Made by a program: the position numbers and the translations under genes
Assembly (NCBI GenBank): GCA_003427395.1
Contig: BFEA01000394.1
Span: 1,159,726-1,193,990, forward strand
DNA: 34,265 nt
Direction: 5' to 3'
Origin: Chara braunii
Taxonomy: Eukaryota; Streptophyta; Charophyceae; Charales; Characeae
Shown here: one piece after another, positions 1 through 10,351 of the stretch
Position numbering within the stretch: position 1 is the stretch's first letter
How the letters are laid out: each line of letters begins with the position of its first letter
Notes under the pieces: generated by a model
Told to the model about the DNA's origin: nothing
The model's database searches: none
The model's input: only the letters and a program-made list of their open reading frames with translations

Positions 1-55
1 TCTCTCTCTCTCTCTCTCTCTCTCTTTCTATCCCTTTCTCTCTTTCTTCCTCTCG
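1..55. repeat. (CT)n microsatellite at window edge
   Basis: A pure CT run covers the first 25 bases and then degrades into CT-rich sequence. It is the first of many (CT)n tracts in the window and may continue upstream of position 1. Confidence 0.9.
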
Positions 56-1080
56 TTTGTGGAATGCAATGCAGAGTTAATCAACAAGAAAGTAATAGGA
101 CTGAACAAAAAAAACAATTAACGATAAAAAGCTTTATAGTTATGCTAAAGGCTCTCAGAAGGGGATGTTCCCGCTTGTTGCATGATCGAGACCATAACTG
201 AAAATGAACCCACTGGTCGAAGCAACGAATCCCAGGTGGAACACATGAATGAGGTCGCTCCGGTTAACCTACCATAACTCCTTTTAAATACGAACTGAAT
301 TATCGCCTGTCATGTTCTATATGATATGTTTATTTGCAGGTTTTGGAACAAAGGTTTCTTTCTTTCATAACAGGTCAGTATTGCATCTGCCTTCAGCAAA
401 ATTACAATGCTTGTTCGGTGTCATGTATACACAGATATATTTATTATGATTTTGCTTCCGCTTGCCATATGGGAAAAATGACATATCAAATTTTGTATGC
501 AGAATGAAAAGTGCATAATTTGTGTAGGTCTCCATGTCAAATTGCCATAGCTGGATATAGCATTATACACAATTCATTTTGAAAATCTAAGTTTTTTCTG
601 CTTTCAGTTCATGTTTGTTTACTGGGTGATTTAAACCACTGCTTCCTTGCCCGACCCGGATCCCGCCAAACAGGTTCAATCCCACATTTTTCAGATGTTG
701 ACTTCAACTGTTGTTTGATCTTAGAAGGATTAATGAAAAAATCTGAAATTTTGAAATCTTGTTAATTAAATTGCGATCTTCTAAGGACAAATGTCATTAA
801 AAAAAAAAACCTTTGGGACACGAAAAAATGTCACATTGGCTTCTCGCTTTTCACTCTACGGCATGGACACCTCAACCTGGCCGATGTGGTGCAGGCAAAA
901 GAATGGGTCAACAAATCTGAAAATTGAACTGTGCTTAGACTTGCTCACAATATCTCCAGCGAAAATACAATAAATAATATAAAAATTTGTTTACACTCTT
1001 TTGTGCTGCCGGTAGCCTTCTTGCAGTTGTGCTCCCAGTCACACCGAATTTTGGCCGGTAGGGAAAGCAATGGTTTAAGG
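56..1080. other. AT-rich region, no gene recognised
   Basis: About 1 kb of AT-rich sequence lies upstream of the Helitron coding remains. Only very short ORFs occur and none looks like a protein. The 5' end of the Helitron (expected to start with TC) should lie here or further left, but I could not place it. Confidence 0.5.
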
Positions 1081-1087
1081 TAAGGGA

Positions 1088-1785
1088 ATGGGTTCCTACG
1101 TCTGTTCAAATGTATGTATTGGCGGAGGTCGAAAACAGATCCAAGCGAAGACCCTGAAGGAAAGAGAGATAAAATTACAGAAACGAAGGGCAGCGTTACG
1201 TTTACGTAAACTGTCTGAATCTGATGAATCTCGATGCAAACGTTTAGCACGAGACGCAGCATGGCATAGAGAAGCGTGACTTCGAAAAAAACTCACCGCT
1301 AGTATGCCCGTTGCAGTCCGCAAAAATTGCGACACATCTGTTTATAGCGACACCACCTGCGGACCAAAGCATTTAGAGAAAGAAAGCCATGACCTTTTGA
1401 TATTCAAACAGAACAAAGCCAATAAAAAACAGCCAAAACCGCGGTTGAAACATCTTGCTCGGCAAAATGTGAGGCCGATGTCACAGCGAATCAACATATA
1501 TATCAAATCACTATGCAGCCTTCAAACTGTTTTGGGATGCAAAAAAATCTTCCAGAACCGATAAAACACATGCGTCTTAAAAACCTCGCACGTAACCGTG
1601 GAGCATGCGTCGGAAACTCCTCAGTGTTTACGCAGCCAGTGATACAACACCAGAAAAATGACATTGCCAATCTGCTGGTTCAAAAACTGAGTCCCAAACA
1701 GCTTGTTGGACATGCGGTTAACGGAGACCCAAAATTTCAGCGTTTTTTTGATGTTATTTATAAAAAAAACAGAAGGCCTTTTTAA
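1088..1785 (+). pseudogene. Helitron Rep N-terminal basic region, broken
   Basis: Overlapping short ORFs in different frames (1088-1279, 1304-1564, 1513-1785) give Lys/Arg-rich peptides with pieces such as RCKRLARDAAWHREA. Many Helitron Rep proteins begin with a run of basic repeats of this kind, probably for DNA binding or nuclear entry (inference). The frame changes near 1280 and 1560. No start codon can be chosen with confidence. The identification rests mainly on position upstream of the DUF6570-like block, because low-complexity basic sequence is weak evidence by itself. Confidence 0.45.
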
Positions 1786-1949
1786 CCAAAAATTGCATCA
1801 TGGTATAGAGTGCACACTGAAATTGGGGGGTCCCCGTTAACCACATGTGGCTTGTTGAGGCCGCTTGTTCAAGTTGTGTCTGTGACGAGCTCGTTCTCAT
1901 GAAAGACATTTTTATTTATTCATCATCAAAGTCCTAGAGGATTCAACAT

Positions 1950-2780
1950 ATGCATAAATATCTTTGCAATCCTGACCTGTCATTGCATCCGGATCTTGTA
2001 CGGTTTTACGGTTGCGGGGATTTATGCCTACTTCTGCATAATCTTATGTTATCGCGTGCCGACATCACTGTGACAGACAAAAACACTGTCACACTCAATA
2101 TCTGCACCGAATGTGATAAAGCACTTTTTGATCCGAAACGACGTGTTCACCTTCCGAAATTTGCGATCGAAAATCATTTTTTTCTGGACGCATTGCCAAA
2201 ATGTCTAGAAGACGTCACATGGCCTGAATTGCTTATGACAAGTGTTACAAACATAATAGCACAAGAATCAATCGTCCGAGTATTGATTCGTCAGCGTATT
2301 TTACGCTTCATGCCTTTTGCCCCATAGGCGCGTGAGCGCTTATAGAAAAATTGGCTCATAACAATGGAACCGTTAGTTCTTATTTATACAAACAAAGAAC
2401 CATGAAAATAATCATGCGTGGAGGGTTGCATCGATCGATTCGTTCCCATGTGCTTATCTTTGACGTGATCCCTGATCCCGCTGCGACGCTGTTACCGAGA
2501 TCACTCACGAAAGAAGCATTTTACCGTATCATTTTTGTCGGGTCTTTTACCGATGGTCAAATCGCACGGATTAGAAAATTGTATCGTGTTAGACATTCGG
2601 TTGTGCATGACTTGTTAATATTTTACATGTCACACAACGCCCTTTATAAAGATGTTAAACTTGAAAGGCAACACCTTAATATGCTTCCTATCAATGATTC
2701 GAGTTACGTACCTCCTGATACTATCGAAGATATTAGCACTCATCGATCGAGATATCGAAAATTATGTGGTGGAGTTGTCA
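1950..2780 (+). pseudogene. DUF6570-like domain of Helitron Rep, frameshifted
   Basis: Two ORFs in different frames (1950-2327, and the first half of 2351-3118) form one domain. The first has a C-x2-C pair in LNICTECDKALF, followed by LPKFAIENHFF and then a leucine/tryptophan block (DVTWPELLMTSV). The second has a block reading IIFVGSFTDGQIARIRKLYRVR. This order matches DUF6570, which in Helitrons sits just before Helitron_like_N. Its function is not known. The domain is split by a stop at 2325-2327 with a frame change, so it cannot be made as one piece. The C-x2-C pair suggests a small metal-binding site (inference). Confidence 0.7.
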
Positions 2781-3822
2781 ACCAAAACATCCGACGATGG
2801 AGCAGTGTTTGTTGTTCACACATCTTCGAAGTTTGTCAGTTTATTTACCTTATGCTTGAAACAAAAATGTTTCCACATTTGTTCCTATATGGACGAGGGA
2901 ATTTAGGTGAACAAAACAGGCGTATCCCAGTCTCTCAATTTCAGTGCGTGAAACATTATTGCTTAATGAGTTCGCGTTGTTTTGCGCAGGATTCATATTA
3001 TTATCTCGCCACTTTTGATCGTTTTTCTCTCAATCAGGGATATACGATGTCAAACATCACCTACAAAAAAAAACCGATCATTCACCTGCCCATTGCTAAA
3101 TCACCACAACTTTGTTAAAAACTAGCTTGGAAAATACACAACGCCGACGATGCGGGTATGACGTATCAGATACAAACCCGACTGTAGCTCAGCTGCTGCG
3201 ACATGTGGAATGTGCATCTGCGTATGTCTGGGAAAGCAATGCTGAACGTCGTGCACGCCGACAAGAAGCATTCGCAACTTGCGACCGCCTCGGCGAGCTG
3301 AGTCTTTTTGTTACCTTGACACCGAACACAGACATATCATATGTTCTTGCATCGTATGTGGGGCTTCTAGAAGTACACACTTTTTGCAATGTTTTTGTTG
3401 ACGATCCTGTCATGCATACCGAAACTTTCAAAGAACTATCAATAAACACTGCTTCGACTCGACTATTTGGTCGTTTGATTTCAATATTTCTAGATGGTGT
3501 TCTCCGTTTTGATCAAGCCAACCGCAAGTCTAAACCGAACGGCGGCCTTTTCGGTCATGGAAAAGCATATTTTGGAATGGTCGAAACACAAGGTCGAGGT
3601 ACATTGCACGTACACTGTCTCATTTGGCTTGAAAACGCTCACACGACAACATTTTATTTTGATACCCTTCAAAGTTCTCATGCTGAGTTCAACGAGCTAG
3701 TCATACAGTATGTTGACAGTGTTGTTACTGCACACGCACCCCAAAATGCTTTGCTTTCGTCCTGCTCACAATGTCATGCACCGCCGCCTGCATCAACGAA
3801 AAAAATTCCCAGAATTAAATAA
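2781..3822 (+). pseudogene. Helitron_like_N (HUH endonuclease) part of Rep
   Basis: This is the N-terminal part of the rolling-circle initiator. The block FPHLFLYGRGNLGE near 2870-2910 is typical of the start of Helitron_like_N. After a stop at 3116-3118 and a frame change, ORF 3112-3822 continues with FVTLTPNTD and then GHGKAYFGMVETQGRGTLHV. The metal-binding HUH motif reads His-Val-His, with histidine codons at 3607-3609 and 3613-3615 (residues 166 and 168 of that ORF). Both histidines survive. The ORF ends at 3822, where an AT-rich foldback sequence cuts it from the twin-Tyr part. A frame jump also occurs around 2750-2850. Confidence 0.85.
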
Positions 3823-4330
3823 TCATTCTATAGTAAAATTACAATCTTAATTTTAAAATTTCATTCCATCTTAAAAAATGTCATTCCAATTTTAAATTTT
3901 TTCATCTTACTTGCAAACTTTTATTCTAATAATAGTGTATCCCTTCTTATTTGGACTGCATGCCAGAGATGGAATGAAAGTGTGGATGAGTTAATGAAAT
4001 ATTTTAATTGGACTGTAATTTTAAGCAAGGATTTTCAGTCATAAATAGGTTAATCCAATTTAAATTAGACGATATTTGTTGCAGTGGAATGAAAATTTAA
4101 TTAAAACATTTCATAAACTCGTCCAGACTTCCATTCCATCTTGAACTAATAAATGTTGTTGGAAGGGAAAGCTCATATTTAGATAGGAATTTATTAAATA
4201 AAGCAGAAAATTTTAGAATTGGACGAACATTGGAATGATAATTTATAAATAGGAAGGATTTTTTTTTTATGGAATGTTTTTTCAAATTTCATTTCTCGTG
4301 AGAATTTTTCTGTTGATATAAGATTTGCCC
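3823..4330. repeat. AT-rich foldback (MITE-like) insertion in Rep
   Basis: Base composition changes sharply to AT-rich between the HUH part and the next Rep segment, and no Rep-like peptide is visible. Two inverted arms, 3968-4009 and 4099-4140, match at 37 of 42 positions by eye around a loop of about 90 nt. The motif GGAATGA and its complement TCATTCC recur outside these arms (near 3881, 4087 and 4233), so the fold probably extends further. This fits a small non-autonomous DNA element inserted in the Helitron. Exact ends and a target-site duplication were not found, so a decayed intron is possible. Confidence 0.5.
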
Positions 4331-4600
4331 CATGCTTCCATCAGTTCGCTGCTCTCCATTTTCTGGCAAAAAACGACGACCACTTATTGAGCCTCCTAGC
4401 TTGCGATATACACATTGTGGGGCGTTGGTCAGTTTACACCATATACTTCGGCAGCACATTCTGCAGACATCCTTATCGCTTAGGTTTAATGATTTGCATT
4501 ATTAAAATCCACTGCAAGCAACACATGTCCGTATGGCCGATGACCCGTTTAATGCACACCCTGCGAGCTAAAAGTTTTTTGTGCTCTCCCCAAGTTTTAT
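4331..4600 (+). pseudogene. Rep linker remains between foldback and Tyr region
   Basis: Short mixed frames here (for example LRYTHCGALVSLHHILRQH) look like coding debris between the HUH and twin-Tyr parts of Rep. No conserved motif can be named. It is kept as part of Rep because of position and codon-like composition only. Confidence 0.3.
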
Positions 4601-4912
4601 TTGTTTCCTTTTGACATTGCCTGCGCTCCTTTATCTTGTACAAACACACCGTTGGACGCACACAACATCTCGCAGATGAACAAGAACGAACAAGTTTGTC
4701 GCTATCTTTTCCCGCGGGAACACCGTGAACAAACATCTCTTGACCAAATCGTTATTGAATTTGCTCAGGCTGCTAGTGACGAATATATTAACGGTTATAA
4801 TGATGTTATTCTTTGAACATTTAGATGCAACCATGATATTCAACCCCTGTTTGGAGGCGCTGAAGTTGTAGAGCACATGTTTTACTTATATAAATATACA
4901 GCAAAAGATTAG
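4601..4912 (+). pseudogene. Rep C-terminal part with twin catalytic tyrosines
   Basis: One reading frame runs from 4601 to a stop at 4910-4912, with one internal TGA at 4814-4816. It contains VCRYLFPREHREQ, matching the CRFGFPR-type block of Helitron Rep, and then after the TGA the block RCNHDIQPLFGG and the active-site stretch HMFYLYKYTAKD. Helitron Rep uses two tyrosines in a YxxKY arrangement to bind DNA ends covalently. The codons are at 4883-4885 or 4889-4891 and at 4895-4897. The catalytic residues remain although the frame is broken. Confidence 0.8.
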
Positions 4913-4963
4913 TAGAAAATCGATTGCATCACTGCACTTCAGTTAGTTGTTTTCGATGCTCGT

Positions 4964-5600
4964 TTGAAACGTGAAAAATTTGTTAATGGAGATACCCCGC
5001 TTCCATGTGAAACAATTACTCGGCGACAATTATTTTTTCAGTTTTTCAGTGTCACAAAGAAACAAGAAACAACAGGGCCGCTCTGTGCACTGTATCTCTC
5101 GTGGCAATCATGTGCATATCTTAGTCATACTTACAAGACTATTCCGCTTTACTATATGGTTAAACAATTACAGAATGACGAAGATATTGTTTGTTCTTTG
5201 GAAAAACAGACAGTTCATATACTGTGACACACCCGCTTGACGATTACGTGTTTCGTCCGCTCACGCTTTCAAGTTTATGTCTTTATAAATTTTGGATGCA
5301 TTTTTATCGTTGTGACAAATCAAGGGTTCCCTCAGATGACAGTTCCCTTAGATGACAATTGTTTTCTTCCTGGTCATCCGTTATATATGCACAAGTGTTT
5401 AGCACACTCTAAACATGCCTCCATTCTTGTAATCCCATATTCAATGCGCATTCCTGACCTTAGGGTTTGCAAAGACGACATTTTCAAAAATGCGGCATGC
5501 ACAAATAACATTGTTGTTATTTAAGTCGTTCCGAACTTTGGTTGATTTGTTACCTGACAGCTTGTCATGGCATGAAAAATTTCTTTCTTTTTAAGACAGC
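4964..5600 (+). pseudogene. Rep-helicase connecting region, broken
   Basis: Fragments in several frames match the conserved linker between Rep and helicase in Helitrons. GPLCALYLSWQS followed by SHTYKTIPLYYMVKQL (near 5080-5170) corresponds to the usual GPxAALYL...HTF block. LYKFWMHFYRCDKS lies near 5280. FLPGHPLYMHKCL (near 5361-5400) corresponds to the FLPGHP motif. LFKSFRTLVDLLPDSLSWHE lies near 5515-5575. Frames change near 5230, 5330 and 5520. No enzyme activity is assigned to this part; it marks one continuous ancestral Rep-helicase polypeptide. Confidence 0.65.
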
Positions 5601-6322
5601 ATGTCAGCACTCACATGCGATATTTACTGGCAAATACAAGATTATCATGTTGCACGTGAACGGGCGAACGTGGTACGTAGCAGCAGACTTGTCCAGCATG
5701 CTGAAGAAAACGATGACACCAATGATTCGGGCTCGGCTTCAGACGACGCCTCAATTGATGTGCCTATAATATCGCCAGCTTCAGACAACGAATTTATTGA
5801 CGTTGACATGAATTCTATACAAGATGATTTTCAACCATATGTTCCTATGATTAACAGCCGATTGTTAGCAGTGGTTGAAGGCACGTATGATCTATTCAAA
5901 CTTATGTTGTCAGTTGCTTCGCTTTCACTGAAACTGTATAAGACAATTCATGGTTCTTTTTTTTCGCCACTTCCAAATTTCACAAAGCAAAGAGTAATCG
6001 ATCCTCACGTTGCTCTTACTTGGACGAAAACTAAACCTGCTATGCTTGAACTGACATTAATAGCATTAGCGGGTTGGAAAAACCTCCCATGCCCGACACG
6101 TGTTCGGTTAAACACCGACGCAATGCAACCTCAGAACTGTGTTAGACAAACAGACCTTTCATCTGCACAATGTTGTGCTTCGTTTTTCCCGACAATCTCA
6201 GAAATTTCGCAGACATTCTCGTTGAAAGAAAAATAACATCTTGCGTTCTTTCTACTTGCTCGAGCTCTTCTTAACACCTGGCTTTTGCAAACTGCGCTCT
6301 CCGATACAACTGCCCACCTCCA
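5601..6322 (+). pseudogene. Helicase N-terminal linker of Helitron
   Basis: ORF 5601-6236 (211 aa) begins with a block like the end of the Rep linker (DIYWQIQDYHVARERANVV), then an acidic Ser/Asp-rich stretch, then a region before the helicase core (WTKTKPAMLELTLIALAGW). After the stop at 6234-6236 the frame changes to that of the Walker A ORF. Acidic linkers are common between Rep and helicase in this family. The M at 5601 is internal to the ancestral protein and should not be read as a true start. Confidence 0.55.
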
Positions 6323-6649
6323 ATGGAAACCATCATAGATGAAATACAAGAACACCAACTGCTAATGTTTCTGACAAGTGAAGGAGGCATCGGGAAATCC
6401 CATGTTATTAATGTCATTGTCACATTTGCAACCAGATGGCAGCATCCACATAGTGTCATGAAAACAGCAATGACAGGAAAAACCGTTGTTGCTATCGATG
6501 GTGTGACGTTTCATAGTTGGATTGGGATGCAATACCTAGAAAATGACAATCATTTCGAACGTCGACGTGCACAACTAATAGGCATCCCGGGATTTACACC
6601 AGAACTCGCATTACTGATCATTGACGAATTCAGTATGATGAGTAAATAA
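6323..6649 (+). pseudogene. Pif1-like helicase, Walker A and B segment
   Basis: This 108-aa frame holds the ATP-binding core of the SF1 Pif1-type helicase of Helitrons. Walker A reads EGGIGKSHV at residues 20-28, with codons starting at 6383. The usual GGTGKS has its Thr replaced by Ile, an unusual change that may weaken ATPase function. Walker B reads LLIIDEFSMMS near residues 97-107. A TAA at 6647-6649 ends the frame; the peptide FFQRLNLALRD, expected next in Pif1 proteins, follows directly, so the stop is a recent-looking break. Confidence 0.85.
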
Positions 6650-7703
6650 TTTTTTCAGCGATTGAATCTTGCTTTACGTGATGCGCGAAAAATTGATATT
6701 CCTTTCAGTGGAATTTATATGGGCCCTAGCGGCAATTTCTTTCAACTACCGCCGATTAAAAGTATTCCAGTATATAATGACCCTTCGTTAGTGCATGCAC
6801 ATACATCTGCAGACGACGAGGCATTCGATTTATGACGTTTGTTTGAAATGGTGATTGTACTCACAGACAGCGTTCGATTCAAATCGGATTCAGAATGGGG
6901 ATAGCACTGTAAAGATGCTTGGCTTGGACAATGGAATCCCACATTTCTAAACATTATCAACATCAGATTTACCGATAATTTGGACAGTATTGTAAACGAT
7001 TTTTCGATTTTCGTTGCTCCTGATAATGAAAACCGTGTTGGTCTGACTCATTTTTATACATGCGCATTGTCTCGACGACTTCCTGATGATCATTTCTCAC
7101 TTCGAATTGTTGCCGACCTCAGTGAGAAATTCAAAACATCGATCTTCTATCATGTCTCTACCAGACAACAAATTGGGTTGGTTTGCATCCTTTCTTGATC
7201 TTCTTCCAGGTACACCTGTCATTTTTACACAAAATGTTGACCCTTCACGAGGAATCACGAACGACACAATTGGCATTCTTTATTCTCTGCAATTTCCTTC
7301 GCGCACTGCATTCTCTCTTTTTCATTATAGCAATGCTGATATTGATGTTTGACTTTCAAACAACCCACCGGACTTGGCTACTGTCCGGGTTCCGGAACGT
7401 TTGTCATTTGAACGATTCTCTTCCCTTTTCTACATCGATTGTCGTCAGATGTGTATCCAGTTCAGATAGCGTCCTTATAGATCAGTCAAAATTGAACTAC
7501 CCACGTGTGCGGGCATGCCACAAAGAAGTTGCAATGTTCGTCCTCTGCAATTTTCTTTTGTTTCAGCGATTTCGTCTATTGTTTACAAAATCCAAGGCGA
7601 TACCTCTTCTTGTTTAGTTATTGCAGAATCGAAAACCGGGTGAACAAATTATAAACAAAAATATAACCTGCTTCAACAAGGTTATATCACTGTCTCACGT
7701 GTT
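6650..7703 (+). pseudogene. Pif1-like helicase, C-terminal motifs
   Basis: Helicase motifs continue after the Walker B segment: GNFFQLPPIKS (usual GDFFQLPPV, with Asp changed to Asn), VLTDSVRFKSD, LPDDHFSLRIVADL, LLPGTPVIFTQNVDPSRGI, then YKIQGDT (usual HKxQGxT) and GYITVSRVVNRSVL (usual AYVALSRV). From about 7158 onward all of these lie in one frame, the same one that continues into the Ulp1 domain, broken by TGA at 7350-7352, TAG at about 7467 and TGA at 7641-7643. The region before 7158 needs several frame changes. Confidence 0.75.
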
Positions 7704-8660
7704 GTGAACAGATCAGTGTTGCTCGTTTTAAAAAAAAATACAAACGAGCTTGCTGCTTTTTTCGTACCCCCTATGTGTGTTCTCGAAGAAAACGAACGTC
7801 TTGAAGCTCTGTCAGCACAATTATTTTTACGCTACGCCCATATATTTGTTGCACATCAAACACCGCTATTTGCTCACCATGGCTATGAAAACTTCTTTTT
7901 TACCTGCTTTAAAGATTCCGTGCCACAAAAACATGACACTCATTCACCACCATTAAAATCATATGTTCATTCGTCTGCAGCATTCAGACAGCAAACAAAT
8001 TTTGTTTATTCCGACAGCTCTACAATGCGCTCACTCGCATCGTCTGTTCCAATTTTTTCATGGCAACCACCTTCTGACAGTTTTTATTTTTTTTCTCAAT
8101 GTCCATATCACACCATTCATCATACAACATGGCTTTTTGACGTGCCAATTGATGATTACATGGACCTTATTATGAATATTTTTCCATCTGTGTTCACAAC
8201 TAACTCTTTTACTTACTCTGCAGGGATAGCACTTCAAGATTATGCATTTGCGGATAGTAACATTGACCCACGCCGTCGAAATCGCTCATTTGAAATATAC
8301 AATTATTTCTTTTTACCTGTTCATCTCAATTGTAACCATTGGGCTCTTGGCTATATTGATATTGCAAACCGGTCGTTGTTATTTTATGATAGCTTCAATT
8401 TTGTTGGCTCTTCTTTCTTTCAGAATATACGTTCATGGTTTCAACATCGTCTTGATATGCTCAATCTCATGGCAGATGTGCCAGAAACCAATATACATGG
8501 GTCACGACAACACAATTCATTCGACTGCGGCATGTTTATGCTTACCATGGCATGTTATATTATTTTAATACCACATTTTTCTCACATCAATGCTTTTAAT
8601 CAAGCAGATATGCCTTTTTATCGTTCATTCTTACATGACGAACTTGTCATAAAGCCCTGA
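7704..8660 (+). CDS. Helicase C-terminus fused to Ulp1-type (C48) protease domain
   Basis: This 318-aa clean frame is the best-preserved coding piece in the Helitron. Its first ~45 residues (NRSVLLVL..., CVLEENERLEAL) finish the Pif1-type helicase. The C-terminal half is a papain-fold SUMO-protease-like domain of the Ulp1/SENP family: NHWALGYID with His212, FYDSF with Asp229, the oxyanion Gln269 in SRQHNSFDCG, and the nucleophile Cys275. All four catalytic positions are intact. Ulp1 family members cut SUMO or similar modifiers; a role in the transposon life cycle is unknown. The ORF start is not a real start, because the same frame is open upstream to TGA 7641-7643. The domain could act alone only if translation began inside it. 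Confidence 0.85.
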   Translation: MNRSVLLVLKKNTNELAAFFVPPMCVLEENERLEALSAQLFLRYAHIFVAHQTPLFAHHGYENFFFTCFKDSVPQKHDTHSPPLKSYVHSSAAFRQQTNFVYSDSSTMRSLASSVPIFSWQPPSDSFYFFSQCPYHTIHHTTWLFDVPIDDYMDLIMNIFPSVFTTNSFTYSAGIALQDYAFADSNIDPRRRNRSFEIYNYFFLPVHLNCNHWALGYIDIANRSLLFYDSFNFVGSSFFQNIRSWFQHRLDMLNLMADVPETNIHGSRQHNSFDCGMFMLTMACYIILIPHFSHINAFNQADMPFYRSFLHDELVIKP

Positions 8661-9170
8661 AACTTATCACACCACGTCCGCATCATGTTTTTTCCCCGCC
8701 ACCTCCTTATTATTATTCTAAATTTCTAACAGATTCCTTCACATACTCTTTTTCATTCTACGTCCACATTCATGCTACCTCTTTTTTTGTTCTGAGAACT
8801 GCTCGCGTTGTTCCAATTATCTTCATATTTTCGCATGCAGGCACTGATACAAACACATCAGGTCAGGCGTTCACTAAGGTATGTCAATTTGTACATCGGC
8901 CTTCTCTCCCCAGCGCTTGGACCTTACCGTGAATTTGGATACATTCACACATTATTGTTCATCTATAAAATGATGATGCAGCTTCACGTAGGTTGGATAG
9001 GATGCCACTAGCTGTCTTAGCATGACGACTTGAGTAAGACTACAAAATAACAAAAAAGTAAAAGTGACAAAGATGAAAGGAAAAAATCGTTGTCCCCGTT
9101 TGACAAAGCTTGACACTGCTGTTCCATTCAAATCGCCTGCCCGTTGCTAGGTTCTTTTATTTTTTCGTTA
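8661..9170. other. Non-coding flank downstream of the Helitron protease
   Basis: No ORF of note. The stretch contains the first of two homologous 38-nt candidate exons (8841-8878). The Helitron 3' end (hairpin plus CTRR) may lie here; CTAG occurs at several places but none is preceded by a convincing hairpin. Confidence 0.4.
8841..8878 (+). other. Candidate 38-nt exon, copy 1
   Basis: A pyrimidine-rich stretch ending TGCAG precedes 38 nt that end AAG and are followed by GTATGT, so both splice sites look good. The same layout with the same exon length recurs at 11045-11082, and the upstream intron-like sequence is also similar (TATCTTCATA block). The shared structure argues for homology rather than chance, but no protein is recognised. 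Confidence 0.35.
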
Positions 9171-9171
9171 G

Positions 9172-9667
9172 TTTTTTTTTTTTTTTTTTTTAAGAGTAAA
9201 AAACTTTTATTGCCAACAGAAAAAGGTAGGGTTCCTTACAAACAACCCAGAAAACCCTGGGGCCAATACTACCCAGTTGTGGGCTCTGCTGCAAACCAGG
9301 TCCAGCGTCCTTCACCTCTGTTCTAAAAATCCTTCCAAAAATGAAACTTAAAGGTCAGTAAAAGTAAACTGAATCTAGTCATTCCTAGACCCAGAGACGG
9401 ATGCAACCTACAATCATTTCTTGCCATGAGTGTCTGAGGAGGGCGGGCTACATCTCTGGAGGCCTTCCTCCTCTCTATCTAGAGAATAACATCCTTCATG
9501 TCTGTTTGAGCCACCGGGAGATCACCAATTATCTGTCTAAAGTAACTGATAACAACTGCTTACCTTTGGTCCAAATCTTCAGGAACGAAAGGTACCTTTT
9601 TTTCTTACTTTTGAAGCACATCTGCCAATCTACCAGTCTCGTTCTTCTGATGTTTGAGCAGACTTAA
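9172..9667 (-). mobile_element. Poly(A)-tailed retroposed 3' end (LINE or processed copy)
   Basis: Read on the - strand, a sequence ends with a polyadenylation signal AATAAAA (+ strand 9205-9211) and, 13 nt later, a run of 20 A (+ strand T at 9172-9191). This is the signature of an mRNA-derived insertion such as a LINE 3' end, a SINE or a processed pseudogene. No reverse-transcriptase motif is visible upstream and the 5' limit is arbitrary. No clear target-site duplication was seen. Confidence 0.45.
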
Positions 9668-10350
9668 GAGCGTTGCTCATGCATTGCGATCTTAGTGTTC
9701 GTGAAAACTATAGAATTTCTTGCTCTTCAAATTTCTCGGAGTAACACTCCTCTGCATACCAACGCGACATACCCCCAGCCTTCCTTGGCCTGTCCAAGAT
9801 CTGCCTATCTTTTAGTGGTTCAAGCCAGGCCGCGCTCGTTCATTCATTAGTCAATTGCAAAAAAAAACGACCCATATTTTAGCTGCATTCAAACTCGAAC
9901 CCTCTCTACCTCTGTTGCCAATAGTGCACTTGCACATAAACGGTGTCGAACTGTTGCCTGTTCCGTTCATCGCCTTTTGGTCAAATACTTATTGACAAAG
10001 AAGACGAAGTGGCAGCTGAACATTAATATAGTTCTGCTGCAAGTTCTCCCGCCCACAAACAGGGTCTGCCAGAGACATTTCTACTATGTCAATACGTGAT
10101 GTGCTTGGCTTGTTAAAGATTTGTCCACCTTTCAGTAAGTCATACCATTATATTTCTGATCTCATTACTCATGCATGTCTACATCGGTTCATTAGGATGT
10201 CGATTCAGCTAATATTCCTCTTGAGGAAAGAAGATTATCAGAACTGATACCCAGTTCATCTTGAAGCTTATCTGTAAAAAAAATTACTTCTCACTCAGAC
10301 AGCTTCTCTGATCTGCCAACCTCTACCTCCCCCTGTTCCTTCTACAACGC

Positions 10351-10351
<1 letters not shown>
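9668..10351. other. No gene recognised
   Basis: About 680 bp without a protein-like ORF or clear repeat. It ends at a (CT)n array. Confidence 0.5.

Larger units (their letters stand above)
1088..8660 (+). mobile_element. Degenerate autonomous Helitron (Rep/helicase/Ulp1)
   Basis: The + strand holds Helitron protein modules in family order: basic N-terminus, DUF6570-like domain, Helitron_like_N with an HUH motif, a twin-Tyr motif, a Pif1-type helicase and a Ulp1-type protease. Helitrons move by rolling-circle replication: the HUH endonuclease nicks DNA and links to it through tyrosine, and the helicase unwinds it. Many stops and frameshifts show that this copy is dead or badly assembled. The limits given are those of the recognisable coding remains. 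The 5' TC end and the 3' hairpin with CTRR were not found. The downstream OB-fold-like ORF near 12.6-13.3 kb might belong to the same element. Confidence 0.85.

Noticed and set aside
9121-9156. Helitron 3' end at CTAG near 9147
   Set aside because: No hairpin of the expected size precedes it.
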